Shown: positions 26,829 through 36,100 of the stretch, in pieces
Layout: each line of letters opens with the position of its first letter
Numbering within the stretch: the stretch's first letter is position 1
Source of the DNA: Patescibacteria group bacterium
GTDB taxonomy: Bacteria; Patescibacteriota; Minisyncoccia; Phycocordibacterales; PALSA-1337
Direction: 5' to 3'
DNA: 43,959 nucleotides
Assembly (NCBI GenBank): GCA_024654575.1
Contig: JANLHG010000018.1
Span: forward strand, 1-43,959
The notes under the pieces: generated by a model
The model's database searches: none
The model's input: only the letters and a program-made list of their open reading frames with translations
Told to the model about the DNA's origin: nothing
Translations under genes and position numbers: made by a program

Positions 26829-27374
26829 ATGGCAAAACAACAAATAGATGGAACAAGAAATTGGTATGCAATCCACACTTATGCTGGATATGAAAATGCT
26901 GTTGTTAGAAATTTGAAACAACGAATTGAGTCACTTGGTATGGAAGATAAAATTTTTGCTGTACTTGTACCAACTGAAAAAAAGATAAAAGTTAAAGCTG
27001 GAAAGAGAGTAGAAGAAGATGAAAAAATTTATCCCGGTTACATTCTAGTAGATATGATAGTAACTGATGACTCTTGGTATGTTGTTCGCAATACTCCACG
27101 AGTGACGGGATTTGTTGGTTCTGGCGTTTTTCCAGTACCTCTTGATAAAAAAGAAGTTGAAACACTTTTTAATAGAATGAATTCAGAGATAGTTAAACAT
27201 AATATAGACCTAGTTCCAGATGACACAGTTATTATTGCTGACGGTCCGTTTAAGGACTTGGAGGGTAAAATTAGTGAAGTTGATGAAGATAGAGGTAAAG
27301 TAAAGATTCTTGTTTCAATGTTTGGACGGGAAACTCCAATAGAGTTAGACTTCTTGCAAGTAAAAAAGATTTAG
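26829..27374 (+). CDS. nusG: Transcription termination/antitermination factor NusG
   Basis: NWYAIHTYAGYENAVVRNLKQRIESLGM; YPGYILVDM; VTGFVG; GPFKDLEGKI. Confidence 0.96.
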   Translation: MAKQQIDGTRNWYAIHTYAGYENAVVRNLKQRIESLGMEDKIFAVLVPTEKKIKVKAGKRVEEDEKIYPGYILVDMIVTDDSWYVVRNTPRVTGFVGSGVFPVPLDKKEVETLFNRMNSEIVKHNIDLVPDDTVIIADGPFKDLEGKISEVDEDRGKVKILVSMFGRETPIELDFLQVKKI

Positions 27375-27392
27375 TATAAGGTATTATATATT

Positions 27393-27815
27393 ATGGCTAA
27401 AAAAATAACTAAAAAATTAAAGCTTCAAATTCCAGCGGGAAAAGCTAATCCGGCTCCTCCAGTGGGTCCTGCACTTGGTCAAGCGGGAATTAATATAGGT
27501 GATTTTGTGACTAAGTTTAATAATGCAACTAAGACAATGATCGGTGATATCGTTCCTGTTGAGATTACTGTTTTTGAAGATAGAACTTATGATTTTATTT
27601 TAAAGACACCTCCCGCTACAGGACTTATTCTCAAGGCTTTAAAACAGGAAAAAGGTTCTGGCAAACCAAACACTGTTAAAATAGGTACTATTACCAAAGC
27701 ACAATTAAAAGAAATTGCTGAAAAGAAAATGGCTGATCTAAATGCTAATGATATCAATACTGCTATGAAGATTATTGCTGGTTCTGCAAAATCAATGGGG
27801 GTAGATGTTCGATAG
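27393..27815 (+). CDS. rplK: 50S ribosomal protein L11
   Basis: [43 protein letters not shown]. Confidence 0.97.
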   Translation: MAKKITKKLKLQIPAGKANPAPPVGPALGQAGINIGDFVTKFNNATKTMIGDIVPVEITVFEDRTYDFILKTPPATGLILKALKQEKGSGKPNTVKIGTITKAQLKEIAEKKMADLNANDINTAMKIIAGSAKSMGVDVR

Positions 27816-27818
27816 GTG

Positions 27819-28490
27819 TTAGGTAATATCTCTATCTGTATATAATTTCGGAAGCATACTTTCTGGCTTCCATTCTTTTTTAATTTTGGCTAGGTTTTGA
27901 TGAGTTTGGTACTTACCCATTTTCGTGTAATCATTTGACGATATCTCTCCTGTTTCAAAGAATATTATTTGGGCGACACGACGACCGACGACTAATGGAA
28001 TGGCATAGTGACGAGAATTGTTTGTGATTTCCATTGTCCACCGATTTACATATCCGACATCTCCCCATCCTGCACATTTACATATTTCTATAAAATTACG
28101 ACCAAGAGAAGAGCGGGCTTTCATCATAGTAGTGATGTGATTTTTACCACCAATAAATTCATTAGTGTGGGCAAGGATAGTTTCTCCGGGTTCAATAAGA
28201 ATTATTTTATCTTCTGGAGAAATACCTGTCCAATCAAAAGCTGAGAAGTTTTTAAATAGTTCTTTAGCTTTTGGAGCGCGAGTAGCTTTTGTACCCCAAA
28301 CATAATCAGTGTGTTTTTTATTATATATATTGTAATGATTTAAAACGTAATTCGGTTTTTGTTCACGAAAAAAGTATTCACCTAAACTAACATCGTAACT
28401 AGATGTAGCTAGATTTTTTCTGTTAAAAGGTTCAATAACTATATCCCCATTTTTTATTTCTTCTATGATTTTTTTGTCTGAAAGCGCCAT
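27819..28490 (-). CDS. dcd: dCTP deaminase / dUTPase-family protein
   Basis: YDVSLGEYFF, ETILAHTNEFI, MKARSSLGRNFIEI, CAGWGDVGYVNRWTMEI; start moved to MALSDKK. Confidence 0.85.
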   Translation of the reverse strand: MALSDKKIIEEIKNGDIVIEPFNRKNLATSSYDVSLGEYFFREQKPNYVLNHYNIYNKKHTDYVWGTKATRAPKAKELFKNFSAFDWTGISPEDKIILIEPGETILAHTNEFIGGKNHITTMMKARSSLGRNFIEICKCAGWGDVGYVNRWTMEITNNSRHYAIPLVVGRRVAQIIFFETGEISSNDYTKMGKYQTHQNLAKIKKEWKPESMLPKLYTDRDIT

Positions 28491-28564
28491 ATTTTTTAAT
28501 ATTAGCATATAAAAATGTGCTATAGTATTGCATACGGCACATTTGTGTTTTCTGTTTATCATTA

Positions 28565-29392
28565 TCAGACGATCATTTCCGCCTTTATTGGCGAATGATG
28601 CCTGTAATTTTCAAGACGAATATCTTCCATTTTGAATGAATTGATATCCTTGATTTCTGGATTAAGCCAGAGCTTTGAAAGAGCCATTGGCTTACGAGCA
28701 AGTTGTTCATTGACTGCATCAAAATGATCGTGATAAATATGTGCATCATTTAAGGTAAGCACACATTCAAATGGTGTCATACTGACGACCTGAGCAACCA
28801 TTGAAAGCAGAAGTGCATAGGAAGCGATATTGAATGGAACTCCCAAAAACATATCGCAACTTCGTTGAGTCATATGAAGCGACAATTTGCCGTTGCCGAC
28901 AAAGAACTGGAAAATCATATGACATGGAGGCAGAGCCATTTGGTCTAGCTCGCCAGGATTCCAAGCTGACACTACGAGCCGACGATCACTCGGGTCGGTT
29001 TCAAGTTTATTTATCAGATTAGCAACTTGATCCACTTCTTCGCCATTTGGTTTTTTCCAGTGACGCCATTGAACGCCATATATTCGACCTAAGTCACCGT
29101 CGAACTTGGCTTTTGATTTCCAGTAATCAGCTTGAGCATTATCGGTCCAGATTGTTCTTTTGGAACCGTTTAGTTCCTTAAGTTTATTATCATCCGAACC
29201 TCCATCAAGAAACCAAAGTAATTCACTTTTTACAGCTTTGAAAGCTAGTTTCTTTGTAGTGACTGCAGGGAAACCCTTTTCAAGGTTGAAGCGCATTTGT
29301 ATTGCAAACAAAGCGCGTGTGACAGCATTTCGTCCTTGACGATCAATGCCTTGATTCATAATTTGTTTAAGAACATCATTATATGTTTTCAT
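28565..29392 (-). CDS. thyA: Thymidylate synthase
   Basis: RDFAVTTKK-like region, GRIYGVQWRHW, LPPCHMIFQFFV, QRSCDMFLGVPFNIASYALL. Confidence 0.95.
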   Translation of the reverse strand: MKTYNDVLKQIMNQGIDRQGRNAVTRALFAIQMRFNLEKGFPAVTTKKLAFKAVKSELLWFLDGGSDDNKLKELNGSKRTIWTDNAQADYWKSKAKFDGDLGRIYGVQWRHWKKPNGEEVDQVANLINKLETDPSDRRLVVSAWNPGELDQMALPPCHMIFQFFVGNGKLSLHMTQRSCDMFLGVPFNIASYALLLSMVAQVVSMTPFECVLTLNDAHIYHDHFDAVNEQLARKPMALSKLWLNPEIKDINSFKMEDIRLENYRHHSPIKAEMIV

Positions 29393-29456
29393 AATCTATC
29401 TGGTCAGATTCTATACTATTGAAGAAACCATATCAAGTGATACAATAACCTCAATT

Positions 29457-30647
29457 ATGAAAGATAAACAAATAGAAAAATTAATCTCACTTGAAAAAGC
29501 TAGACAGAAAAAAGTTATCAATCTTATCGCTTCGGAAAATTATGTTTCAAATGATGTCCTTAAAGCACTTGGTTCGGAACTGACCAATAAATATGCGGAA
29601 GGTTATCCTGACAAAAGATATTATGGTGGAAATAAAATTGTAGATAAGATAGAAAATCTTTGTAAAGAAAGGGCTTTAAAATTATTTAATTTAGACCAGC
29701 AGGAGTGGACAGTCAATGTACAACCCCTATCTGGTTCTCCCGCAAATCTAGCGGTGTATTTAGCTCTTGTTCCTTTTGGAAATAAAATTATGGGAATGTC
29801 TTTAGACCACGGAGGACACCTCACTCACGGACATAAAGTTTCGGCAACGGGAAAGTTTTGGACTCAAATTCCATATGGTGTTGATATAAAAACAGAATTG
29901 CTTAATTATGAAAATATTAAAAATATCGCCATTGAAAATAGACCAGATATTATTGTTGCTGGTTATACTGCCTATTCTCGTATTATTGATTTTAAAAAAT
30001 TTAGTGAAATTGCTAATGCTTGTGGAGCTATTTTGATGGTTGATATGTCTCACTTTGCAGGACTTGTAGCTGGAAAAGAATATCCTTCACCTTTTGAATA
30101 TGCAGATGTTGTGACTACAACAACGCATAAAACATTGCGTGGTCCAAGAGGTGCTATGGTTTTTTCAAAAATTGATTATCGAGAAATTGATAAAAAAATT
30201 AATAAGGCCGTTTTTCCTGGATTACAAGGAGGACCACATTTGAATCAGATTGCTTCGGTTGCTGTAGCCTTAGCGGAGGCGATGAAACCTGATTTCAAAA
30301 AATACGCAAAACAAGTGAAGAAAAATGCTTTAGTTTTAGCGGAAGAATTAAAAAGATTGGGTTGGAGAATTGTTTCTGGAGGAACAGATACTCATCTTGT
30401 TTTAGTTGATACTTGGGGAAGTTCTGTTTTTCCAAATGGTAGAGGAATTTCTGGTAAAGAGGCTAGTGACAAATTAGAAAAAGCGGGAATTATAGTAAAT
30501 AAAAATACAGTACCAAATGAAGTTCGTTCACCTATGGACCCTTCTGGAATTCGTCTTGGTTCTTCTGCGGAAACAACTCGTGGTAAAAAAGAAAAAGATT
30601 TTAAAAAAATCGCTCAACTGATTGACAAAGTTCTATTAGAAAGGTAA
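29457..30647 (+). CDS. glyA: Serine hydroxymethyltransferase
   Basis: LIASENYVS, LTNKYAEGYP, THKTLRGPRGAMV. Confidence 0.97.
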   Translation: MKDKQIEKLISLEKARQKKVINLIASENYVSNDVLKALGSELTNKYAEGYPDKRYYGGNKIVDKIENLCKERALKLFNLDQQEWTVNVQPLSGSPANLAVYLALVPFGNKIMGMSLDHGGHLTHGHKVSATGKFWTQIPYGVDIKTELLNYENIKNIAIENRPDIIVAGYTAYSRIIDFKKFSEIANACGAILMVDMSHFAGLVAGKEYPSPFEYADVVTTTTHKTLRGPRGAMVFSKIDYREIDKKINKAVFPGLQGGPHLNQIASVAVALAEAMKPDFKKYAKQVKKNALVLAEELKRLGWRIVSGGTDTHLVLVDTWGSSVFPNGRGISGKEASDKLEKAGIIVNKNTVPNEVRSPMDPSGIRLGSSAETTRGKKEKDFKKIAQLIDKVLLER

Positions 30648-30660
30648 TCTTTGTTTAGAT

Positions 30661-31338
30661 ATGAACACTGGAAAACTGATAGTCATTGACGGGACAGATG
30701 GTTCCGGCAAAGCCACACAAACGGAGCTCTTGAGAGAGAGACTTATACAGGAGGGAATGAAAGTTAGAAAGATTGATTTCCCACGGTACGAGAGTAATGT
30801 TTTTGGAAAATTGCTCTTTGAATGTCTGAAAGAAAACAAACACGGCGATTTTCTTTCAATTGACCCGAAAATCGCCTCAACACTCTACGCGGTAGATCGT
30901 TTTGAATCTAGCGAAGAAATTAGGCAGTGGATGAAAGACGATTATCATGTCGTCACTGACAGGTATGTCAGTGCTAATCAAATTCATCAGGGGGGCAAGA
31001 TTACTGATGATAAAGCTCGCGAGGAATTTCTCTCTTGGCTTGAAAAGGTGGAGTTTGGAGTTTTTAAAATTCCTAAACCTGATGTGATTATTTACTTGCA
31101 TGTGCCTATTGAAATATCGCTTGAACTTATCAAAAAGCGAGCGACTGAAACAGGCACATCTGCTGACCAAGCGGAATCAAACGCAAAACATCTTCTTGAA
31201 TCTCAACAAAGTGCCGTCAAGCTTGTTGAAAAAGCCAATAGCGGTTGGATAAAAGTTGACTGTATTGCAAACGGGGCGATGCGTTCGCCTAAAGATATCA
31301 ATGACGAGATTTTTAATAAGATAAAAGACCGTCTGTAA
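30661..31338 (+). CDS. tmk: Thymidylate kinase
   Basis: KLIVIDGTDGSGKATQTELLRERL, DRYVSAN. Confidence 0.9.
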   Translation: MNTGKLIVIDGTDGSGKATQTELLRERLIQEGMKVRKIDFPRYESNVFGKLLFECLKENKHGDFLSIDPKIASTLYAVDRFESSEEIRQWMKDDYHVVTDRYVSANQIHQGGKITDDKAREEFLSWLEKVEFGVFKIPKPDVIIYLHVPIEISLELIKKRATETGTSADQAESNAKHLLESQQSAVKLVEKANSGWIKVDCIANGAMRSPKDINDEIFNKIKDRL

Positions 31339-31362
31339 CCGAAACGATTAATGTAGTCAAAA

Positions 31363-31387
31363 CCCCCTTTAATCAGGGGGATTTTTT
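31363..31387 (+). terminator. Intrinsic terminator CCCCCT-N6-AGGGGG-ATTTTTT
   Basis: 6-bp GC stem + T-tract after tmk. Confidence 0.85.
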
Positions 31388-31403
31388 GTGATACAATTGA
31401 CAT

Positions 31404-33107
31404 ATGAATATCATAGAAACATTACAAAATGCGGTCAAAAAGGCCTTAAAAGAGCTTAAAATTGAAGCAGGAGAGGTTATTATTGAACACCCTGCTGATC
31501 TTACTAACGGGGATTATTCAACCAATGTTGCTTTGGTGTACGCAAAAGAGTTAAAAATAAAACCTTTAGAATTCGCACAAGAAATTAAAAATATCCTTGA
31601 TGTTCAAAAAATTAAATATATAGATAAACTAGAAATAGCTGGAACTGGTTTTATTAATTTTTATTTATCACAAGAGTTTTTTGATGAAAATATAGAAGAG
31701 ATTTTAAAGCAAAAAGAAAACTTTGGCTCAAGTGATTTAGGAAAAAATAAAAAAGTGATTGTAGAATATTCATCACCGAATATTGCAAAACCATTTACTA
31801 TCGGTCATTTGCGTTCCACTATTATCGGCGATTCAGTTGCTAATATTTTACAATTTTTAGGATATAAAATAATTCGTGATAATCATTTAGGAGATTGGGG
31901 GACACAATTTGGTAAACAAATTGTGGCCATTAAACGATGGTCAAGTATTGAAGATGTGAAAAACAGTCGGAACCTGCCTGCGCAGGCAGGTCAAATGAAA
32001 ACACTTGTTGACCTTTATGTGAAATTTCATCAAGAGACAGAAAAGAATCCAGAGCTTGAAGATGAAGCTCGTGAATGGTTTTTAAAACTTGAAAAAGGAG
32101 ATAAAGAGGCTAAAGAAATTTATGATATAACAGTTGAGGCCTCAATGAAATATTTTAATATGATTTATGAACGATTAGATATAAAACCTTTCGACACTCT
32201 TCATGGAGAAGCTTTTTATGAACCAATGTTAAAAGGTGTGCTTGAAGATATTGAAAAAGCAGGAATTGCAAGAAAAAGCGAAGGAGCAAAACTTATATTT
32301 TTTGAAAATGAAAAATACCCTCCGCTGATGATTCAAAAAAAAGATGGAGCTACTCTATACGCTACGCGAGATTTAGCGACTGATAAATATCGTAATAAAG
32401 AATATGGAAAAGACACACTTGTCATTAATGAAACAGGTGTTGAGCAATCACTTTATTTTAAACAGATTTTTGAAATAGAAGAAATGCTTGGTTATTTTGC
32501 TAAAAAAAATAGGGTTCATATCGGGCATGGTTTTATTCGTTCCAAAGACGGTAAAATGAGTACCAGAAAGGGAAATGTTGTTTGGCTTGAAGAAGTGTTA
32601 GATGAAGGTGTGGCTAGAGCTAAAGTTATAAATGAAGATATTGCTGAAATGGTGGGAATTGGTGCAATCAAGTTTAATGATTTAAAACGTGAAGCAAAAC
32701 AAAATATTATTTTTGATTGGGATGAAATAGTTAATCTAAAAGGCGACTCTGGTCCATATCTTCAATATTCCTGTGTTCGTGCTCGATCAATAGTTGCGAA
32801 AGCAGAAGTTGTGAGAGTTAAACTCCTACAAAGTTGTAGGAGTTTAACTCTCACAACAGTACTTGAACGCCTACTTTATCGTTTTCCAGAAGTCGTTTAT
32901 CGTGCTGGTAAAGAATACGCTCCACATTACATAGCTCAATATTTACTTGAGATTTCGTCCGCTTTTAATAATTTTTATGCACAAAATAAAATCATTGATA
33001 AAGATGATCCCGCTTCTGCTTATAGAGTTGTACTCACTCACGCTTTTTCTATAGTGATAGCGAATGGTTTAAATCTTTTGGGTATAAAAATCCCAGAAAA
33101 GATGTGA
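31404..33107 (+). CDS. argS: Arginyl-tRNA synthetase with two repeat-derived insertions
   Basis: EYSSPNIAKPFTIGHLRSTIIGDSV; GHGFIRSKDGKMSTRKGNVV. Confidence 0.96.
   Translation: MNIIETLQNAVKKALKELKIEAGEVIIEHPADLTNGDYSTNVALVYAKELKIKPLEFAQEIKNILDVQKIKYIDKLEIAGTGFINFYLSQEFFDENIEEILKQKENFGSSDLGKNKKVIVEYSSPNIAKPFTIGHLRSTIIGDSVANILQFLGYKIIRDNHLGDWGTQFGKQIVAIKRWSSIEDVKNSRNLPAQAGQMKTLVDLYVKFHQETEKNPELEDEAREWFLKLEKGDKEAKEIYDITVEASMKYFNMIYERLDIKPFDTLHGEAFYEPMLKGVLEDIEKAGIARKSEGAKLIFFENEKYPPLMIQKKDGATLYATRDLATDKYRNKEYGKDTLVINETGVEQSLYFKQIFEIEEMLGYFAKKNRVHIGHGFIRSKDGKMSTRKGNVVWLEEVLDEGVARAKVINEDIAEMVGIGAIKFNDLKREAKQNIIFDWDEIVNLKGDSGPYLQYSCVRARSIVAKAEVVRVKLLQSCRSLTLTTVLERLLYRFPEVVYRAGKEYAPHYIAQYLLEISSAFNNFYAQNKIIDKDDPASAYRVVLTHAFSIVIANGLNLLGIKIPEKM
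31973..31990. repeat. 18-bp perfect palindrome CCTGCCTGCGCAGGCAGG, in frame in argS
   Basis: Identical to 19471-19488 in map, same reading frame (LPAQAG). Confidence 0.9.
32808..32857. repeat. 50-bp inverted repeat (24-bp perfect arms, 2-nt loop) inside argS
   Basis: GTTGTGAGAGTTAAACTCCTACAA-AG-TTGTAGGAGTTTAACTCTCACAAC. Confidence 0.95.
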
Positions 33108-33123
33108 TATTATATCCAAATAT

Positions 33124-36100
33124 ATGGTAGATAGTAATGATAAGAAAATTACTGAAAAAAGTGAAGTGGCGCTCAAGGAAGAGCGTATTTTAAAGTTTTG
33201 GCAGGAAAATAAAATATTTGAAAAATCGCTTAAAAAAAACGAGGGAGAAAAAGAATATATTTTTTATGATGGACCACCTTTTGCAACGGGGTTGCCTCAC
33301 TATGGTCATATTTTACCTGGGACGATTAAAGATGTTATTCCAAAATTTGAAACAATGCGAGGAAAATATGTAAGACGAAGATGGGGTTGGGATTGTCACG
33401 GTTTACCTATTGAAAATTTGGTAGAGAAAGAACTTGGTTTAGGAACGAAAAAAGATATTGAAAGTTATGGTGTTGAAAAATTTAATCAAGTAGCTCGGAA
33501 TGCAGTTTTTAGATATGTTGATGAATGGAAAAAAATTATTCCACGAACTGGTCGTTTTGTTGATATGGAAAATGCTTATGTGACTATGGATTCTTCATAT
33601 ACTGAATCGGTTTGGTGGTCTTTCAAAACATTGTATGAAAAAGGACTTGTTTATGAAGGATATAAGGTTATGCCGTATTGCCCAAGATGTGGAACTACGC
33701 TATCTAATTTTGAAGTAAATCAGGGATACAAAGATATTACTGATATTTCTGTGTATGTGAAATTTGAACTTGAAGATACTCCCAACATTTATCTTTTGGT
33801 TTGGACAACTACTCCTTGGACTTTATCGGGAAATACTGCTTTGGCTATAAAAAGTGAGGTAATTTATGTAAAAGCAAAAAAAGATGATGTTTTTTATATC
33901 TTAGCCAAAGATTTAGTTGAAAAAGTTTTGAAAGAAAATTATGAAATAGTTGAAGAATTTATCGGTAAAAAACTTATTGGTAAAAAATATAAACCAGTTT
34001 TTGATTATTATTCTGAAGAATATAAAGATAATAATAAGATATGGAAAATATATAGTGCGGATTTTGTAACGACTGAAGATGGTACTGGAATTGTGCATAT
34101 TGCTCCAGCTTTTGGTGGTGATGATTATGAACTATCGGTCAAAGAAAATCTCCCAATTATTCATCATGTTAATTTAGATGGAACATTTAAAGCTGAGGTT
34201 ACTGACTTTGCTGGTCAACTTGTAAAACCAAAAGATGATTCACAAAAAGCTGATATTGAAATTATAAAATATCTTGCTCATAAAGGTTTGCTTTTTGAAA
34301 AAGAAAAAATAATTCACTCTTATCCTCATTGCTGGCGATGTGATACACCACTTTTGAATTATGCGACCTCGTCGTGGTTTGTGAAAGTTACTGATGTTAA
34401 AAATAAACTTATTAAGGAAAATAAGAAAATAAACTGGAATCCTGAAAATATTCGTGATGGACGGTTCGGTAAATGGCTTGAGGGAGCTAAAGATTGGGCT
34501 GTTTCTCGTTCGCGATATTGGGGTGCCCCATTGCCTGTATGGAAATGTGATGATTGTAAAAAAACAGAATTTATTGGTTCATTAGAAGAACTGAGAAAAA
34601 AAACCAGTAGAGGTAATCGTTTTATTATAGTGCGTCATGGTGAAGCAGTTCATAATGTAAAAAATATGTTAAGTGGTATTGCGGAAACACCTCATCATTT
34701 GACTGATAAAGGAAAGAAAGAATCTAAAAGTGCTGGAGAAAAACTCAAAAAAGAGAAAATAGATATTATTATTTCTTCACCCTTCGTTCGTACTAGAGAA
34801 ACGGCGGATATTATCGCTGATGCAATAAATTATCCGAAAGAAAAAATTGAAATTGATAATCGTATTGAGGAAGTTAGATTCGGTATTTTTGAGGGAAAAA
34901 ATGCAGTGGAATATCATAAATGGTTCAAATCTAGTGAAGAATATTTTACAAAAACTCCTGAGGGTGGAGAAAACTTTAACGATATAAGAATAAGGGTGGG
35001 GAAATTTCTCTATGATATTGATTCAAAGTATGAAAATAAAAATATTCTGGTTGTAAGTCATGATACTCCAGCTTGGCTTATGTTTGGTGTTAACAAAGGT
35101 GAGACAATGAAACAACTTCTTACTGGTGAAGTTAAAGACGATTTTATACCGAACGCAGGAATTAAGGAAATCAATTTTGCAAAAATTTCTCATAATTATT
35201 TATACGAATTAGATTTTCATAGACCATATATAGATAGTGTTGATTTTAATTGTAAATGTGGTGGTGATATGAAAAGGGTACCTGAAGTGTTTGATACTTG
35301 GTATGACTCTGGTTCGGTACCGTTTGCTAAGGACCATTACCCTTTTGATAAAAAAGAGATTTCTTACCCAGCTGATTTTATCGCTGAAGGATTAGATCAG
35401 ACGCGGGGGTGGTTTTATACTCTTTTAGTTTTGAATGTCGCATTGTTTGGAAAAACGCCATATAAAAATGTGGTGGTAAACGGTATATTGTTAGCCGAAG
35501 ACGGTAAAAAAATGGCAAAACGGCTAAAAAATTATCCAGAAATTTCTTACATTTTTGATAAGTATGGTGCTGATTCTTTACGCTATTTTCTTATGTCTAG
35601 TCCAGCAGTTCGAGCTGAAGATGTTTGTTTTTCGGAAAAAGCGGTTGATGAAGTTTATAAAAAAATTATTTTAAGATTGTATAACGTTCTTTCTTTTTAT
35701 GAATTATACGGATATCCTGAAGCAGGAAGCCTGAAGCCTGAAGCAGGAAGTGATAATATACTTGATAAATGGATTGTGGCACGCTTACAACAAACAACAT
35801 TTGAGATAACAGAAGCGATGAATCATTATGAAATTGATAAAGCCATAATACCTATTTCACTTTTTGTTGATGATTTATCAACATGGTATGTTCGTCGTTC
35901 ACGAGACCGTTTTAAAAGCGAAGATGTGGAAGATAGAAATAATGCTTTAACAACCATTCGCAATGTTCTTATTGAACTTTCAAAAATAATGGCACCATTC
36001 ACGCCTTTTATTGCGGAGGAGATATATAAAAAAGTTGGAGGAGAGGCTAAACCAAATCAAAATGATTTGGTCGCCCGATCCGCCAATGGCGGATTTAGGG

